Shown here: positions 20,811 to 31,837 of the stretch, piece by piece
Layout of the letters: each line of letters begins with the position of its first letter
Position numbering within the stretch: position 1 is the first letter of the stretch
From: Mesomycoplasma hyopneumoniae J
GTDB lineage: Bacteria > Bacillota_I > Bacilli_A > Mycoplasmatales > Metamycoplasmataceae
DNA: 64,000 nucleotides
Direction: 5' to 3'
Assembly: GCF_000008205.1 (NCBI RefSeq)
Contig: NC_007295.1
Location: forward strand, 744,001 to 808,000
Position numbers and translations under genes: made by a program
The notes under the pieces: model-generated
Seen by the model: only the letters and a program-made list of their open reading frames with translations
What the model was told of the DNA's origin: nothing
Databases searched by the model: none

Positions 20811-21167
20811 ATGAAATTAGTTTCTAAAATCATTTATTTTTTTCTACAAATTTTTACTTTTGGTTTATTTGCAAAATATCTTAAAAAAAAACATAATAAA
20901 AAGAATTCTGATTTCACTTATGAACAAAATTTTGACTTTAAAATTGAGGTTTTAATTAACTTGTTAGGCGGGAGGTCAAATATTAAAAAAAGTGATTTTA
21001 ATATTTCCCGATTAAGAATTAAACTAAGATCAACAGAAAATCTTGATTTTGAAAAAATAAAGAAATTAAAGGGGATTTCAGGTATTTTTGTTAGCTCAGA
21101 TACAATAACTTTGATAGTTGGTAATAAATCTAAAGCAATTTCAGAAGCAATAAATAATTTTGGATAA
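20811..21167 (+). CDS. Glucose-type PTS EIIB-like protein lacking the active-site cysteine
   Basis: A 118-aa protein with an N-terminal hydrophobic segment (residues 6-22), a basic patch (KYLKKKHNKK), and then an EIIB-Glc fold: ILINLLGGRSNIK-like stretch at about residues 46-59, a short loop, and RLRIKL. In active EIIB the loop carries the phosphorylated Cys (CxTRLR). Here the corresponding residue is Asn64 in NISRLR, so it cannot accept phosphate in the normal way. It stands apart from the other PTS genes and precedes the helicase by 36 nt. Such membrane-tethered, Cys-less EIIB homologues may be regulators or structural relics; the function is unknown. Confidence 0.8.
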   Translation: MKLVSKIIYFFLQIFTFGLFAKYLKKKHNKKNSDFTYEQNFDFKIEVLINLLGGRSNIKKSDFNISRLRIKLRSTENLDFEKIKKLKGISGIFVSSDTITLIVGNKSKAISEAINNFG

Positions 21168-21203
21168 GTTTAGAAATGTTTAAAAAATCCTAAGGAAATT
21201 ACA

Positions 21204-24200
21204 GTGAAAATACAAAAATTTGGAACTCAAAACCGTGAAAATCAAAAACTAAATAATACAAACCAAAATTTAAGTTATGAACGTTTGCTTGCAAACTTAA
21301 TTACAGTCGAAAGGGCTGATTCTGCACTTTTTACTAGAATTGATAATGAAAATTATATCGATTTATATGGCGCTTTAAAATTAAGTGATTTTAAAAAATT
21401 AATTAATTCACCGATCTCATCAGTATCACTTGCATCAAATGAATTTGATGATTTTAGTGAAAAAATCGAGTCAATAAATACAAAGGATGAACTAGTTGAA
21501 TTTCTAAAAAGTTCAGATTATAAGCTAAATCCGCTTTTATTAAGATCGTTAAATACTGATTTTGAAGGTGGAAAAAAGGAAATTTTAAGTAAAATTTCTT
21601 ATAAAAAACAAACAAGCCTAGCAAAATGGAAGCGACTAATTAAGAAAGCTTATGATATTTTAAGGGACAGAAATATATGGCCAGTCCATATCGGTTTTGG
21701 ATATATTTCGCTTACAATTGAAGATAGAAGTTTTTTTGGTCCTTTATTTGTCAAGGAATGTGAAGTTACTATTGTAAACTCAGTACCAAGACTAAACGCT
21801 GATGGACATATAAAATTGAACGCTAAATTGCTTACTTTTTTAAGAAAGCTCGATATAGATTTTAATTTTGACTTTGATTTTTCCGAATTTTCAATTACGG
21901 AATTAATGGAAAATGTAAAAAAATTCTATAATGATAAATTTGAAATCCCAAGTATTGAAGGTAAAATTCCTAAGGAATTTGCAACAAGTGAAGATAGTAT
22001 AAATTTTCATCCTGGTGCCGTTTTAGGATTTTTTAACATTGGTGGCTCACACCAACGAAGCATTATGGAAAAAATGATAAAAACAGGCGAAATTCACAAC
22101 CTAATTGAAGTTGATATTAATAAAACTGGTTATCGGACAGCAATTGAAAAATCAATATTTTCACCTAAATTTACAGGATTTTTTAAAATCCAACCAACTA
22201 ATTTCACACAGGATTATGCCCATATTTCAGCAATTTTGCAAAATACAATTATCTGAGGCCCCCCAGGAACCGGAAAATCACAGACAATTGCAAATATAAT
22301 TTCTAATATTATCGCGCTAAATAGGACAGCTCTTGTTAGTTCACAGAAAAAAATTGCGCTTGTTGTCCTAAGAAAAAGACTGAAAATGATGTCATTTTTC
22401 TGCCTTTTTGTCATTAATGAAAAACTTGAAAACTATAAGGATTTTTATAAACCAATTGAAGAATATATTGAAATTATTGAAAATTTCAATATGGAATCCA
22501 AAATTGATGAAATCAAAGTTTTCTCTGATGATGATCGGAAATATTTAGAACTTTTAGCTAACATTTTCCCAAAAACTGACATTCTCAGAAACACTTTAGA
22601 GGCTTATAAAATAATTGAAACAGCCAATAATTTTTTCGCCCTTAATGTTGCTGAAGCAATTTTTAAACTAAATAAATCAATAAAAATTAATCCAAAAAGA
22701 TCGCCAAGAACAGAAACTAAACTAAAATTGCATATTGTCGAAACTCAACTTAAAAGAAAACTAAAAATTTATGAAAAAGCACTTCATAGTGTTTCAAAAG
22801 ATTTACGGGAAGATGTAAATTTAATTCTTGAAAATTTAGCAAATTATGATGATAATCTAGAAAATATTTATAATAAAATTTCAAAATTGGAAATTTCCAA
22901 TTTTGAAAACCTTGAAAAATTCCTGAATTTTTCAAGAAAACCAAAAGTTGAAGTTCTTGATGATAAAGCTTTATTTATTTTTCATGCAAAAAAAGTATTT
23001 GAAATCCTTGCTAAATTAAATAATGATAATGAATTCCAACAACTTTATACTCGTTTTCGTTTAAGTGTAAAGCAGAAAAAGAAAATGTCACCTTATAAAT
23101 TTTTACTAAAACATTCTGAAATTATTAAGGTTTTATTTCCGGTAATTATTACAACCCCTGACATTGAACTTATAATGTTTGAGAAAAAATATTTTGATTA
23201 TGTAATAATCGATGAGGCTTCGCAAATGTTCCTTGAGGAAGCTTTGCCTCTTTTATTTTATGGAAAAATAAAAGTTTTAGTTGGTGATCACCAACAAATG
23301 CAGCCGATTCGTTGATTTGCCTCTAAAATAAATGAAGAATCTGAAGATGATGCCTTTGCAAATATTGAATCAATCCTAGAATATGCCCATTCTAAAGGTG
23401 TTTTTAATATTATGTTAGATAAAAATTATCGCTCACATCATGCTTCCCTGATGACTTTTAACTCACGCCATTTTTATGAATCAGAACTAAAAATTGCAAA
23501 TAATTACAAATTTGAAGGCACTGATGTAATTGAAGTTCAAAATGTAAATGGCCAATGAGATGGACAACAAAATCTTGTTGAAGCCAAAGCCGTTGTCGAA
23601 ATTGCCCAGAAAAATATTAACAAATTTCCAACAATGATCATTCTGGCCTTTAATAAAAATCAGCAAAATGCAATTGAAAGAATCATTTTTGAATCCTACC
23701 CTGAAATTGAAAAATTAATTTATACTGATAAAATTATCGTTAATAGTCTTGAAAATATTCAAGGAGATGAGGCAGATTTAGTAATAATTTCAGTTGCATA
23801 TGACCAAAGTGCGAAATTCGTTTCTACTTATATTGCAAGAAAAGGTGGAAAAAACGCCCTAAATGTAGCTACTTCTCGCGCAAGACAAAAAATGATAATT
23901 TGCAAATCAATAAATGCTGATGAAATTCAGAATACTTCAAATTCTGAAGATCTTGAAATTTTTAAAGAATGAATTAACTTTTTAGACCTTGATATCCAAT
24001 CACAAATTCATTATTCACGCAAGAAAAAGACAGAACTCTCACTTGCTGAATTACAAAATGTGCAAAAATCTAGATTTTTTACTGATTTTCAACAGGAATT
24101 TATTGAAGAATTTAGCAAAAATTTCCCTGATTTTGAAACAAAAACAAATTTTGCTATCGGTAGCGAGGAAATTGATGTAGCTATTTTTGATCAGAGTCAA

Positions 24201-24404
24201 CTTTTATTTGCAGTCTACCTTGATTCTTTAGAATACAAAGACCCAAAAGAATATATTAAATATTTTGATGCTATCAAGTTTATTGAAGAAAAAAAATACC
24301 CTGTTTTCATTCTTAATTTTGTTGAATGGAAGCTAAATAAGCAAAAAATAATGACCAAAATTAAAGAAAAAATTCTTACTTTGAAAGAAGATGATCTTGT
24401 CTAA
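21204..24404 (+). CDS. Superfamily I DNA/RNA helicase (AAA_11/AAA_12 type)
   Basis: A 1066-aa helicase. The first 350 residues form a mollicute-type N-terminal region of unknown role. Walker A GPPGTGKSQ lies at about residues 352-360, followed by motif Ia (TALVSSQKK). An insertion rich in charged helices spans about 400-600. Walker B/DEAD is VIIDEASQ near residue 668, motif III is VGDHQQMQP, motif IV-V spans 740-850 and motif VI NVATSRARQK is near residue 895. The C-terminal part resembles a small nuclease-like domain (IDVAIFDQSQLLFAVYLD) but is unproven. The frame is continuous from a GTG start with TGA as Trp. It overlaps the RNase HIII gene by 14 nt, so the two may act together on RNA-DNA hybrids. 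The start codon is uncertain. Confidence 0.82.
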
Positions 24405-25137
24405 AAACCAATTATATGCTCTAGATGACTTAGTTATTGGTTGTGATGAAGTTGGAGTTGGTGAATATTTTACAAATTTAACTGTATGTTGTGCAGTTTT
24501 TCGTGAAAAAGAGATTAAAAATGAACTTTTAATACAAATAGTTGATTCAAAACTTTTAACAGAAAAAAAAATTTCTGATCTTTTTCAGGTTATAAACATA
24601 GACCAAAAAATAAAACATAAATTTACCAGTCTTGAAATGAATGAGTATAATAAACTTATTGAAGATGGACTAAATTCACATCAAATTAAGTCACTTTTGT
24701 ATTTTCGAGTTTTAAATGATTTGATTTTGAATCTTGAAAATGAAAAAATTAATAAAATTTTTATTGATGGATTTGTAAGTGAAAAAAAGTTTAAGGAATA
24801 TTTTGCAAAAATAGCGGAATTTTTAAAAATTGAACCTTGAGATTTTCAAAAATTCCCACTTATCTTAGAAAAAAAAGCTGATACAAAAATTAAGCAAGTA
24901 GGCGCAGCCTCAATAATTGCAAAATTTGCTTTAAGTCAAAAATTTGCTAAAAGGCAAGAGAAATGAAAGGCTGTTTTTCCTGCTGGTTCCAATCAGATTG
25001 AAAAAATTGTTAATTTTTGTGTTGGTCAAATTGAAAAATATGGCAAAATTTTTCTTGAAGAAAATGTTAAACTTCATTTTAGTATCACTGAAAAAATTTA
25101 TGCAAAGTTAGAGGAAAAAAATGGGAAAAATAATTAA
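24391..25137 (+). CDS. rnhC: Ribonuclease HIII-like (short form)
   Basis: Cleaves RNA in RNA-DNA hybrids. The 248-aa product has the type 2 RNase H metal motif GCDEVGVGEYF (residues 18-28); the DEVGxGxYF form is closer to RNase HIII than HII. A second acidic site follows in IFIDGF, then KKADTKIKQVGAASIIAKF with the conserved Ala-Ala-Ser-Ile-Ala helix. The N-terminal substrate-binding (TBP-like) domain of classical RNase HIII is missing. TGA codons are read as Trp. It overlaps the helicase end by 14 nt and the next gene by 17 nt. An RNase HII assignment is possible. Confidence 0.82.
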
Positions 25138-25423
25138 ATTATTCGCTGAAAGCACTGAAAAAATCGCCACAAATATCAATGTTGCTGGCGGAGTTGGTCT
25201 TGGTGGCTGAATCGGAATTACAATTTCGGTTGGAATTATTCTTTTTATTGTTGGTGGAATCATTGCTCTTGTTGTTTCAAAAAAAATGTTTGAAAAACAA
25301 ATAAGAGAAAATCCTCCAATAACCGAAAATATGATCAGGGCAATGTATATGCAAATGGGTAGAAAACCATCAGAAGCCCAAATTAGAGCAGTAATGCGCT
25401 CTGTCAAAAATGCAAAAAAATAG
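25121..25423 (+). CDS. UPF0154 family small membrane protein
   Basis: A 100-aa protein with one membrane span (about residues 29-52, GITISVGIILFIVGGIIALVV) followed by the UPF0154/YneF signature: FEKQIRENPPITENMIRAMYMQMGRKPSEAQ, in which NPPITE and MGRKPSE are diagnostic. The membrane-anchored family is widespread in Firmicutes and mollicutes, with no settled function. A TGA is read as Trp near residue 30. Start overlaps the RNase HIII end by 17 nt. Confidence 0.88.
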
Positions 25424-25430
25424 GAAAAAT

Positions 25431-26948
25431 GTGAAAAAAAAATTAGTTTTAATTATTATTGACGGACTTGGATTGCGCCTTGAATCCCAAGGAAATGGTT
25501 TTGCACTGGCAAAAACACCTGTTTTTGATAGACTTTTTCAAGAATATCCAAATAGTTTAATTGCTGCTTCTGGTCAAGAAGTCGGACTTCCTGAAGGTCA
25601 GATGGGCAATAGCGAAGTCGGTCATTTAAATATTGGCGCTGGTTTTGTTGTCTATACAGGTATTTCAATTATAAATAATGCTTTAAAAACAGGTAAGTTT
25701 TTTGAAAATGAAAAATTTATTTTAGCCTTTAGGCATAGTATCAAAACTGGATTTCCGCTGCAAATTATGGGTCTTTTTTCACCTGGAGGGGTCCATTCCC
25801 ACCAAGATCATCTTTTTGCCCTGATTGATTTTGCCGCTAATTTTGGGGTTAAAAAACTAAATCTTCACCTTTTTGGTGATGGGCGTGATGTTGGCCCAAA
25901 GTCAATTAAGCCCTGAATTAAAATGTTAAATTTAAAATTAAAAAATTATGAAGATTATAAAATAGCTTCAATTTCTGGCCGTTTTTATTCAATGGACCGC
26001 GATAAAATGTTTGACCGTGTCGAATTAGGTTATAATGCACTTTTAGGAAAAGCAGAAAATACCTTCACTGATCCAATTGATTATATCAACTTTCAATATG
26101 AAAAAGGGGTAAGTGATGAATTTTTTGAACCTGCAATTAACCTCAAAGTCAACAAGAAAGATTTTTTAGCTGATGATCATCCAGTGATTTTTTTCAACTT
26201 TCGACCTGATCGAGCAAGGCAGCTAAGCCACTTAATTTTACAGACTGATTTATATGAACAAAAGCCAAAAAATCCTATAAAAACCGATGTTTTTGTTTCA
26301 ATGATGAAATATGAAGGCATAAATTGCCTAGTCGCCTTTGAAGAAATGAGAGTCGAAAATCCTTTGGGAAAATTAATTTCAATGGCTGGATTTAGGCAGC
26401 TTCGACTAGCTGAGACACAAAAATATGCCCATGTCACTTTTTTTGTTGACGGAGGTGTTGAACTTGAACTAGAAAATTCAGATAGAATTTTAATTGATTC
26501 ACTAAAAGTGCAATCATATGCTGATTTTCCACAGATGTCAGCTGTTGAAATTACTGATAAACTTCTTGAAGTTGGGCAAAATTATGATTTTATCATCATG
26601 AATTTTGCAAATCCGGATATGGTTGGTCATACCGGAGATTTGAAAGCAACTATTAAGGCTGTTGAAATTCTTGATTTTCAAATTGGTAGAATTTGCAAAT
26701 GGGCAGAAGAAAAAAATTTTGACTTTTTCATTACCGCTGATCATGGAAATGCTGAATTAACAGAGGATGAAAACGGAAATCCGTCAACAAAACACACAAC
26801 TTTTCCGGTTATGTTAATTTCAAGTGATAAAACCATCAAACTAAAAAGCGGAAAATTAGCAAATATTGCACCAACCATTTTGGACTATTTAGGACTTGAC
26901 AAACACCCTGATATGGACCATGATTCTTTGATTATTAAAGACAAATAA
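25431..26948 (+). CDS. gpmI: 2,3-bisphosphoglycerate-independent phosphoglycerate mutase
   Basis: Interconverts 3- and 2-phosphoglycerate in glycolysis using two metal ions and a phosphoserine intermediate. The product (505 aa) matches the family length. Motifs are LIIIDGLGL (first metal Asp), GQMGNSEVGHLNIGAG with the catalytic Ser, SPGGVHSHQDHL, FFNFRPDRARQLS, MVGHTGDL and FFITADHGNAE for the second metal site. I chose GTG at 25431 because AGGA lies 5 nt upstream. An in-frame ATG at 25410 would add 7 residues and overlap UPF0154. One TGA is read as Trp near 25917. It ends the housekeeping block before the A/B cluster. Confidence 0.94.
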
Positions 26949-27023
26949 TTTTTCTTTATTTGAAAAAGTGTCCTAATTTATAGTATTTTTTAAAATCCAC
27001 CAAAAATTTATTTTTTCTTTTTC

Positions 27024-27042
27024 TTTTTTTTTTTTTTTTTTT
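27024..27042 (+). repeat. T19 homopolymer upstream of A1
   Basis: Nineteen T in a row, preceded by two further T-rich runs, about 12 nt upstream of a possible -10 (TTATAA, 27055-27060) and 71 nt upstream of the A1 ATG. The position is right for slippage to change promoter spacing. The rest of the 26949-27112 gap shows no gene. Confidence 0.7.
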
Positions 27043-27112
27043 GATAAAGTTACATTATAAAAACGTATTATCTACTTAGATAAAATACTAAAAAATTGGA
27101 GTAAACAAAAAG

Positions 27113-28486
27113 ATGAAAAAAAGTAAGAAAAATTTATTTAAAAAAATAATCAAAATTTCTCTTTTTGGTATTTTTTCAACTTTATTTGTAATTTCTTCTA
27201 CTAATGACAATCTACAAATTCAATCTGTTATTAGTAGAAGAAATACGGAAAATTGAAGTGAAAAGTCTCAAAACACATATAAAGTTAGTCAAATGGCTTC
27301 TGTTAATAACGTTGACGAAGATGAAATTTCAAAAGCAATTCTAAAAATCAAACCAAGAGAAGATGAGTTTGTCCCAGCAATCCCACTTTTATTTGGGGCG
27401 CTTGGTGGAATTCTATTTGGCGGGTTATTTTCAAGTTGACTTAGCCAAAATCCACTACCCGAATTACCTCGATTGGGCAATGTTGGCTCATATGCCCCAC
27501 AAATTGACCAAAAACCAAGTCAAAATACTGAGAAAAAAGTATCAAAAAGGTATGAAAATAATTCATACCAAAGTTCTTTTCTTGATTATTTCCAAAAAAC
27601 TGAAAAAAAATCTAAAATTGATAATTCTGGACCTGTATATGGGCCATTTTTGCCTGGCGAAGATAAGCGCGAACTCGACCCAATTGTTGCAAAAAGTGCT
27701 AATTCAATAACAATTGATCTTAATATTTTATCGATAATAACTAAAACAAAATTATCAGAGAGAGTTGCAGCCTTAAGCAGAGTCGAATTTGTCGAAATTA
27801 CTGATAGAAAAAAATTAAAAGATTATAAAGATATTCATCTTGCATACTTTTTTGACGAAGTTCCAGGTGGAAAACCAAAATTTATAATTAGCAAAACTAA
27901 AATTAGTGAACCGGTTGCTTGGGAGCTTTCAATTTTAGGTCTGCAAATTGAATTAGGAATTCCAGAAATTTTAGAAAAAAATTTCTTCCCAAATATTCGA
28001 TTACAACCATTAGATTTAATAGAAAAATTTCTGAAAAGACTAATGTTTAGACCTAATTTTTATTCTTATAATAAACATAAAATGCAGCAATTAGCCTACA
28101 AAATTGCCGCCACAATCAACACAATAAATTATGGAAATTTAGGATATAATGTTCCATATTTAAATAATGATAATGATCCAAATTATCCCAAAAGTTATTA
28201 TATTGTTGAAGATTTTTATGAAGAAATATTTGATAAAAACGAAAATTGATACATAAATATGCCATCGGGGGAAACGTGATATTTGGATGGAAAGGAAGAA
28301 GACCCAGTCGAGAGAGAAAACCAGAGAAAAAAAATAGCGAAAAAAAGTATTTTTTTTAAAAATTACCATGTTAGACGATATAAATTGCATCCTAATAATA
28401 AGAAAGATAGAGTTTGAGAACCAAACCTAAAAAAAGTTGAAGGAATTCACTATTTATATGGAGACCCAGTCAAATTCCCTTATTAA
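27113..28486 (+). CDS. A1: unrecognised membrane-anchored protein, A/B family
   Basis: A 457-aa protein of a family I do not recognise. It has a basic N-terminus and hydrophobic segment (residues about 13-27), no lipobox Cys, a Ser/Asn-rich stretch and a second hydrophobic Gly-rich segment (AIPLLFGALGGILFGG, about residues 90-105). Conserved blocks follow: PLPELPRLG, GPVYGPFLPGEDKRELDPI and an alpha/beta region ending GIHYLYGDPVKFPY. TGA is read as Trp. The first 80 residues differ from A2 and A4, while the middle is nearly identical to A2. The stop lies 29 nt inside B1, in the +1 frame relative to it. A T19 tract precedes its promoter. Surface location is inferred. Confidence 0.75.
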
Positions 28487-30245
28487 AATTAAAGAAAAAT
28501 TCCTAGAAAATAGATATCGAGAAGTAAATATCCGAGATTTTTTTTCAACAAGAAACATTTATATGCACTGGAAAGAACCTTATATTTGGGTTAATGGAGA
28601 GAAAAAATTTAACTGTTTTTCTATTTCGTGTTATTGTGATGATAAATTTGATCCTTTTTTGGAGATTAACGGCATTCCATCATATAAAAATACCCGCAAT
28701 CCAATTGAGGATATGATCGCAATTCCTTATAAACAAGGCGATTATATTTATCGACTTCGTCTGGATGAAATCCAAAAAGCTACTTTTTTTTCAAAAGAAT
28801 TAAGATTTTTTAAATTTTATAAAAAATCAATTTCTAAAGAGATTTATAAAATAATCAGCGAGAGATATCATCGGGTTTCAAAATCTCGTTGAAATCTTGA
28901 TGGTATTTTTTGAGATAATAACTCCTGAAATGATATAAAAATGGTGGTAGTTGCAATTGAAAATATCGAAGATGCTCAGAATTGTCAATATTCAATTTCT
29001 TTTCCTTCAATTTTTAGAATGAGTTATACAAATAAAACAAGGCTTAAAGAAGTCGAGCAACTAATAATCAATGAAATTGAAGAATTAATTCCGTATGCGA
29101 AACCGAAAAATCTTGAAAATCACAGAGAAAAAATTTTTGATTTTTTGTCAATCCAAAATGAGTATAATTCCAAATATTTTGATCCAGATAAGATGTATTT
29201 AGGTGTTAAAATTGAGGGTGATTTAAAAAAGATCGAAAAAGAATTCCAAGATTTTGAAGCTAATTACCCACTTGTATTTAATGTAAAAACTTTAGAAACT
29301 TATGAAAAAATTTTAGAAAAATTTAAAAAATACAATATTAAGAAATTTGATCTTGAAAAAGACGACAGAAATCAAATTTTAATTAGTTGGCTTGACAAAT
29401 TTGGGCCGGAATATCAAAAACATTGTATTAATCTATTCGGAAAAGATGGTGAAAAATATTATGATGAACTTGAAAAATGGACAAATAAAATAAATCTAAT
29501 CCAAATTTTCCAAATTATGTTTGGACCTTTAATCTATTTTATATGAACATATAAAACATCACACACCCTCAAACCAGATGCTGTTATTTTAAAAAGTTGG
29601 GGTTGTCTTAATCCTTCAAAATTTGAATTATATTATTTTGGAGGTCCCGAATATGGAATTTATGATGAAATTCTAGAAAAATTTGACTCAAAATATCCTG
29701 TTTTCTGAGTAAATACCGCGTATGAACCGAGTGGTCATAGCTCAACAAATGGCTGAATTCCCGATATTATTACAAAAAATTTAATTTTAATTCACCGGGA
29801 TGGCGACAATGTTTTATACTGAATTGGAAAATCACCATTTTATCATCATGTTTATAATGGGAAATATTTTCCATTAAATTTATATTATAACAAAAAAATT
29901 TCTGATATTGAAAGAGATATTTTTTTGCGCGAAAACAAAGATCCGGAATTTTATTCATATGATTATAATTTATATATTGATGTAATTAGAAGATCAAATT
30001 CTGAATTAAGTCAATTATTTGATTATATTAATTTATATGAAAAAAAATATAAAAAAGATAATCCAGGTAAAAGTTTTCAAGATTTTTTGCATAAATCTGA
30101 TTTGCTTACTAAAAGTGCAAGAAGAAGATTATCAAAATTTGAGCTAACAACATTTTATAAGGTTTATGAAAAAACAGTTAATTATATTGACTTTGATAAA
30201 AATGAATATTATGATTTTAGGTTAAACGCAATTTATAAAAAATAA
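28458..30245 (+). CDS. B1: unrecognised 595-aa protein, A/B family
   Basis: Second gene of the first A/B pair; no known domain recognised. It has no signal peptide. Residues 1-38 are conserved (ending STRNIYMHW), residues about 39-80 form a copy-specific cassette, and NPIEDMIAIPYKQGDY restarts the conserved framework. Charged helical middle blocks follow, then KPDAVILKSW, FELYYFGGPEYGIYDEI and NGWIPDIITKNLILIHRDGDN. A YWIGKSPFYHHVYNGKYFPLN block and a Lys-rich end complete the chain. Trp is encoded mostly by TGA. ATG at 28458 overlaps A1 by 29 nt, pointing to translational coupling and a joint role with A. Confidence 0.75.
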
Positions 30246-30445
30246 CGGTAATTATTATGTTTTTTTAATTTATAAGATTTAATTTATCTAATTTTTCCTA
30301 ATTCAGACTAAAAATATAAGCAATAAAACAATTAATACAAGCCTAAAATTTATAAAAATTTTGTTTTTTCTGATAAAATTTAGGTATTACAACTAGTTTT
30401 TTGCTATAAAAATTAGTCAAAAAAAGACTAAGAAGGAGGACGGTT
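30246..30445 (+). promoter_or_regulatory. Conserved upstream block of A2 (repeated before A4)
   Basis: About 200 bp shared almost base for base with 35601-35797. It includes a likely -10 TATAAA at 30405-30410 and a small hairpin at 30414-30432 (TTAGTC/GACTAA). A strong AGGAGG ribosome binding site lies before A2; in A4 the site is weakened to GGAG and the hairpin is imperfect. No gene is visible. Confidence 0.5.
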
Positions 30446-31837
30446 ATGAATAAAAAAAGTAAAAATTTACTTAAAAAAGTCTGCAAAATGTTCTCTTTTG
30501 CAGCATTTTCAACTTTAATAATAACTTCTTATAGTAATAATAATTTCCAAGATAAAACTCCGTCTAGCCAAAAAATAACAGAAAATTTAAGCAAAAAATC
30601 CCAAGAAGTCAATAAAATCAGCCAAATGGCGGCCGTTAATGAACTAGAAGATGAAGAAATTTCAAAAGCAATTTTGGAAATTAAACCTAGAGAAGATGAG
30701 TTTGCCCCAGCAATCCCACTTTTATTTGGGGCGCTTGGCGGAATTCTATTTGGCGGGGTATTTTCAAGTTGACTTGGCCAAAATCCACTACCCGAATTAC
30801 CTCGATTGGGCAATGTTGGCTCATATGCCCCACAAATTGACCAAAAACCAAGTCAAAATACTGAGAAAAAAGTATCAAAAAGGTATGAAAATAATTCATA
30901 CCAAAGTTCTTTTCTTGATTATTTCCAAAAAACTGAAAAAAAATCTAAAATTGAGAATTCTGGACCTGTATATGGGCCATTTTTACCGGGCGAAGATAAG
31001 CGCGAACTCGACCCAATTGTTGCAAAAAGTGCTAATTCAATAACAATTGATCTTAATATTTTATCGATAATAACCAAAACAAAATTATCAGAGAGAGTTG
31101 CAGCCTTAAGCAGAGTCGAATTCGTCGAAATTACTGATAGGAAAAAATTAAAAGATTATAAAGATATTCATCTTGCATACTTTTTTGACGAAGTTCCAGG
31201 TGGAAAACCAAAATTTATAATTAGCAAAACTAAAATTAGTGAACCGATTGCTTGAGAGCTTTCAATTTTAGGTCTACAAATTGAATTAGGAATTCCAGAA
31301 ATTTTAGAAAAAAATTTCTTCCCAAATATTCGATTACAACCATTAAATTTAATAGAAAAATTTTTGAAAAGATTAATGTTTAGACCTAATTTTTATTCTT
31401 ATAGTAAACATAAAATGCAGCAATTAGCATACAAAATTGCCGCCACAATCAACACAATAAATGGAGCAAATTTAGGATACAATATTCCATATTTAAACAA
31501 TGATAATGATCCAAATTATCCAAAAAGTTATTATATTGTTGAAGATTTTTATGAAGAAATATTTGATAAAAATGAAAATTGATATATAAATATGCCATCA
31601 AGTGAAACATATTATTTAGAAAACCCAAAAATAGACCCAAATAGAACTAAAAATATCTGAAAGAAATTAGAAAAAAAGTCTATTTTTTTTAAAAACTACC
31701 ATGTTAGAAGGGTTAAATTCAAACCAAGTGATAGAGAAAAAAATGAAAAAACGGGAAAGGATATAAGACATAGCGACCTAAAAAAAATAGAAGGAATTCA
31801 TTATTTATATGGAGATCCAGTTAAATTCCCTTATTAA
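30446..31837 (+). CDS. A2: unrecognised membrane-anchored protein, A/B family
   Basis: A 463-aa paralogue of A1. The N-terminus MNKKSKNLLKKVCKMF leads into a hydrophobic anchor, then a Ser/Gln/Asn-rich stretch and the conserved hydrophobic AIPLLFGALGGILFGG segment. Residues 1-75 are nearly identical to A4, but from about residue 85 to 380 it is nearly identical to A1, so A2 is a mosaic. The C-terminal 40 residues differ from A1 (lysine-rich, KPSDREKNEKTG). It ends GIHYLYGDPVKFPY, overlapping B2 by 29 nt. It has the best ribosome binding site of the cluster (AGGAGG). Function unknown. Confidence 0.75.
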
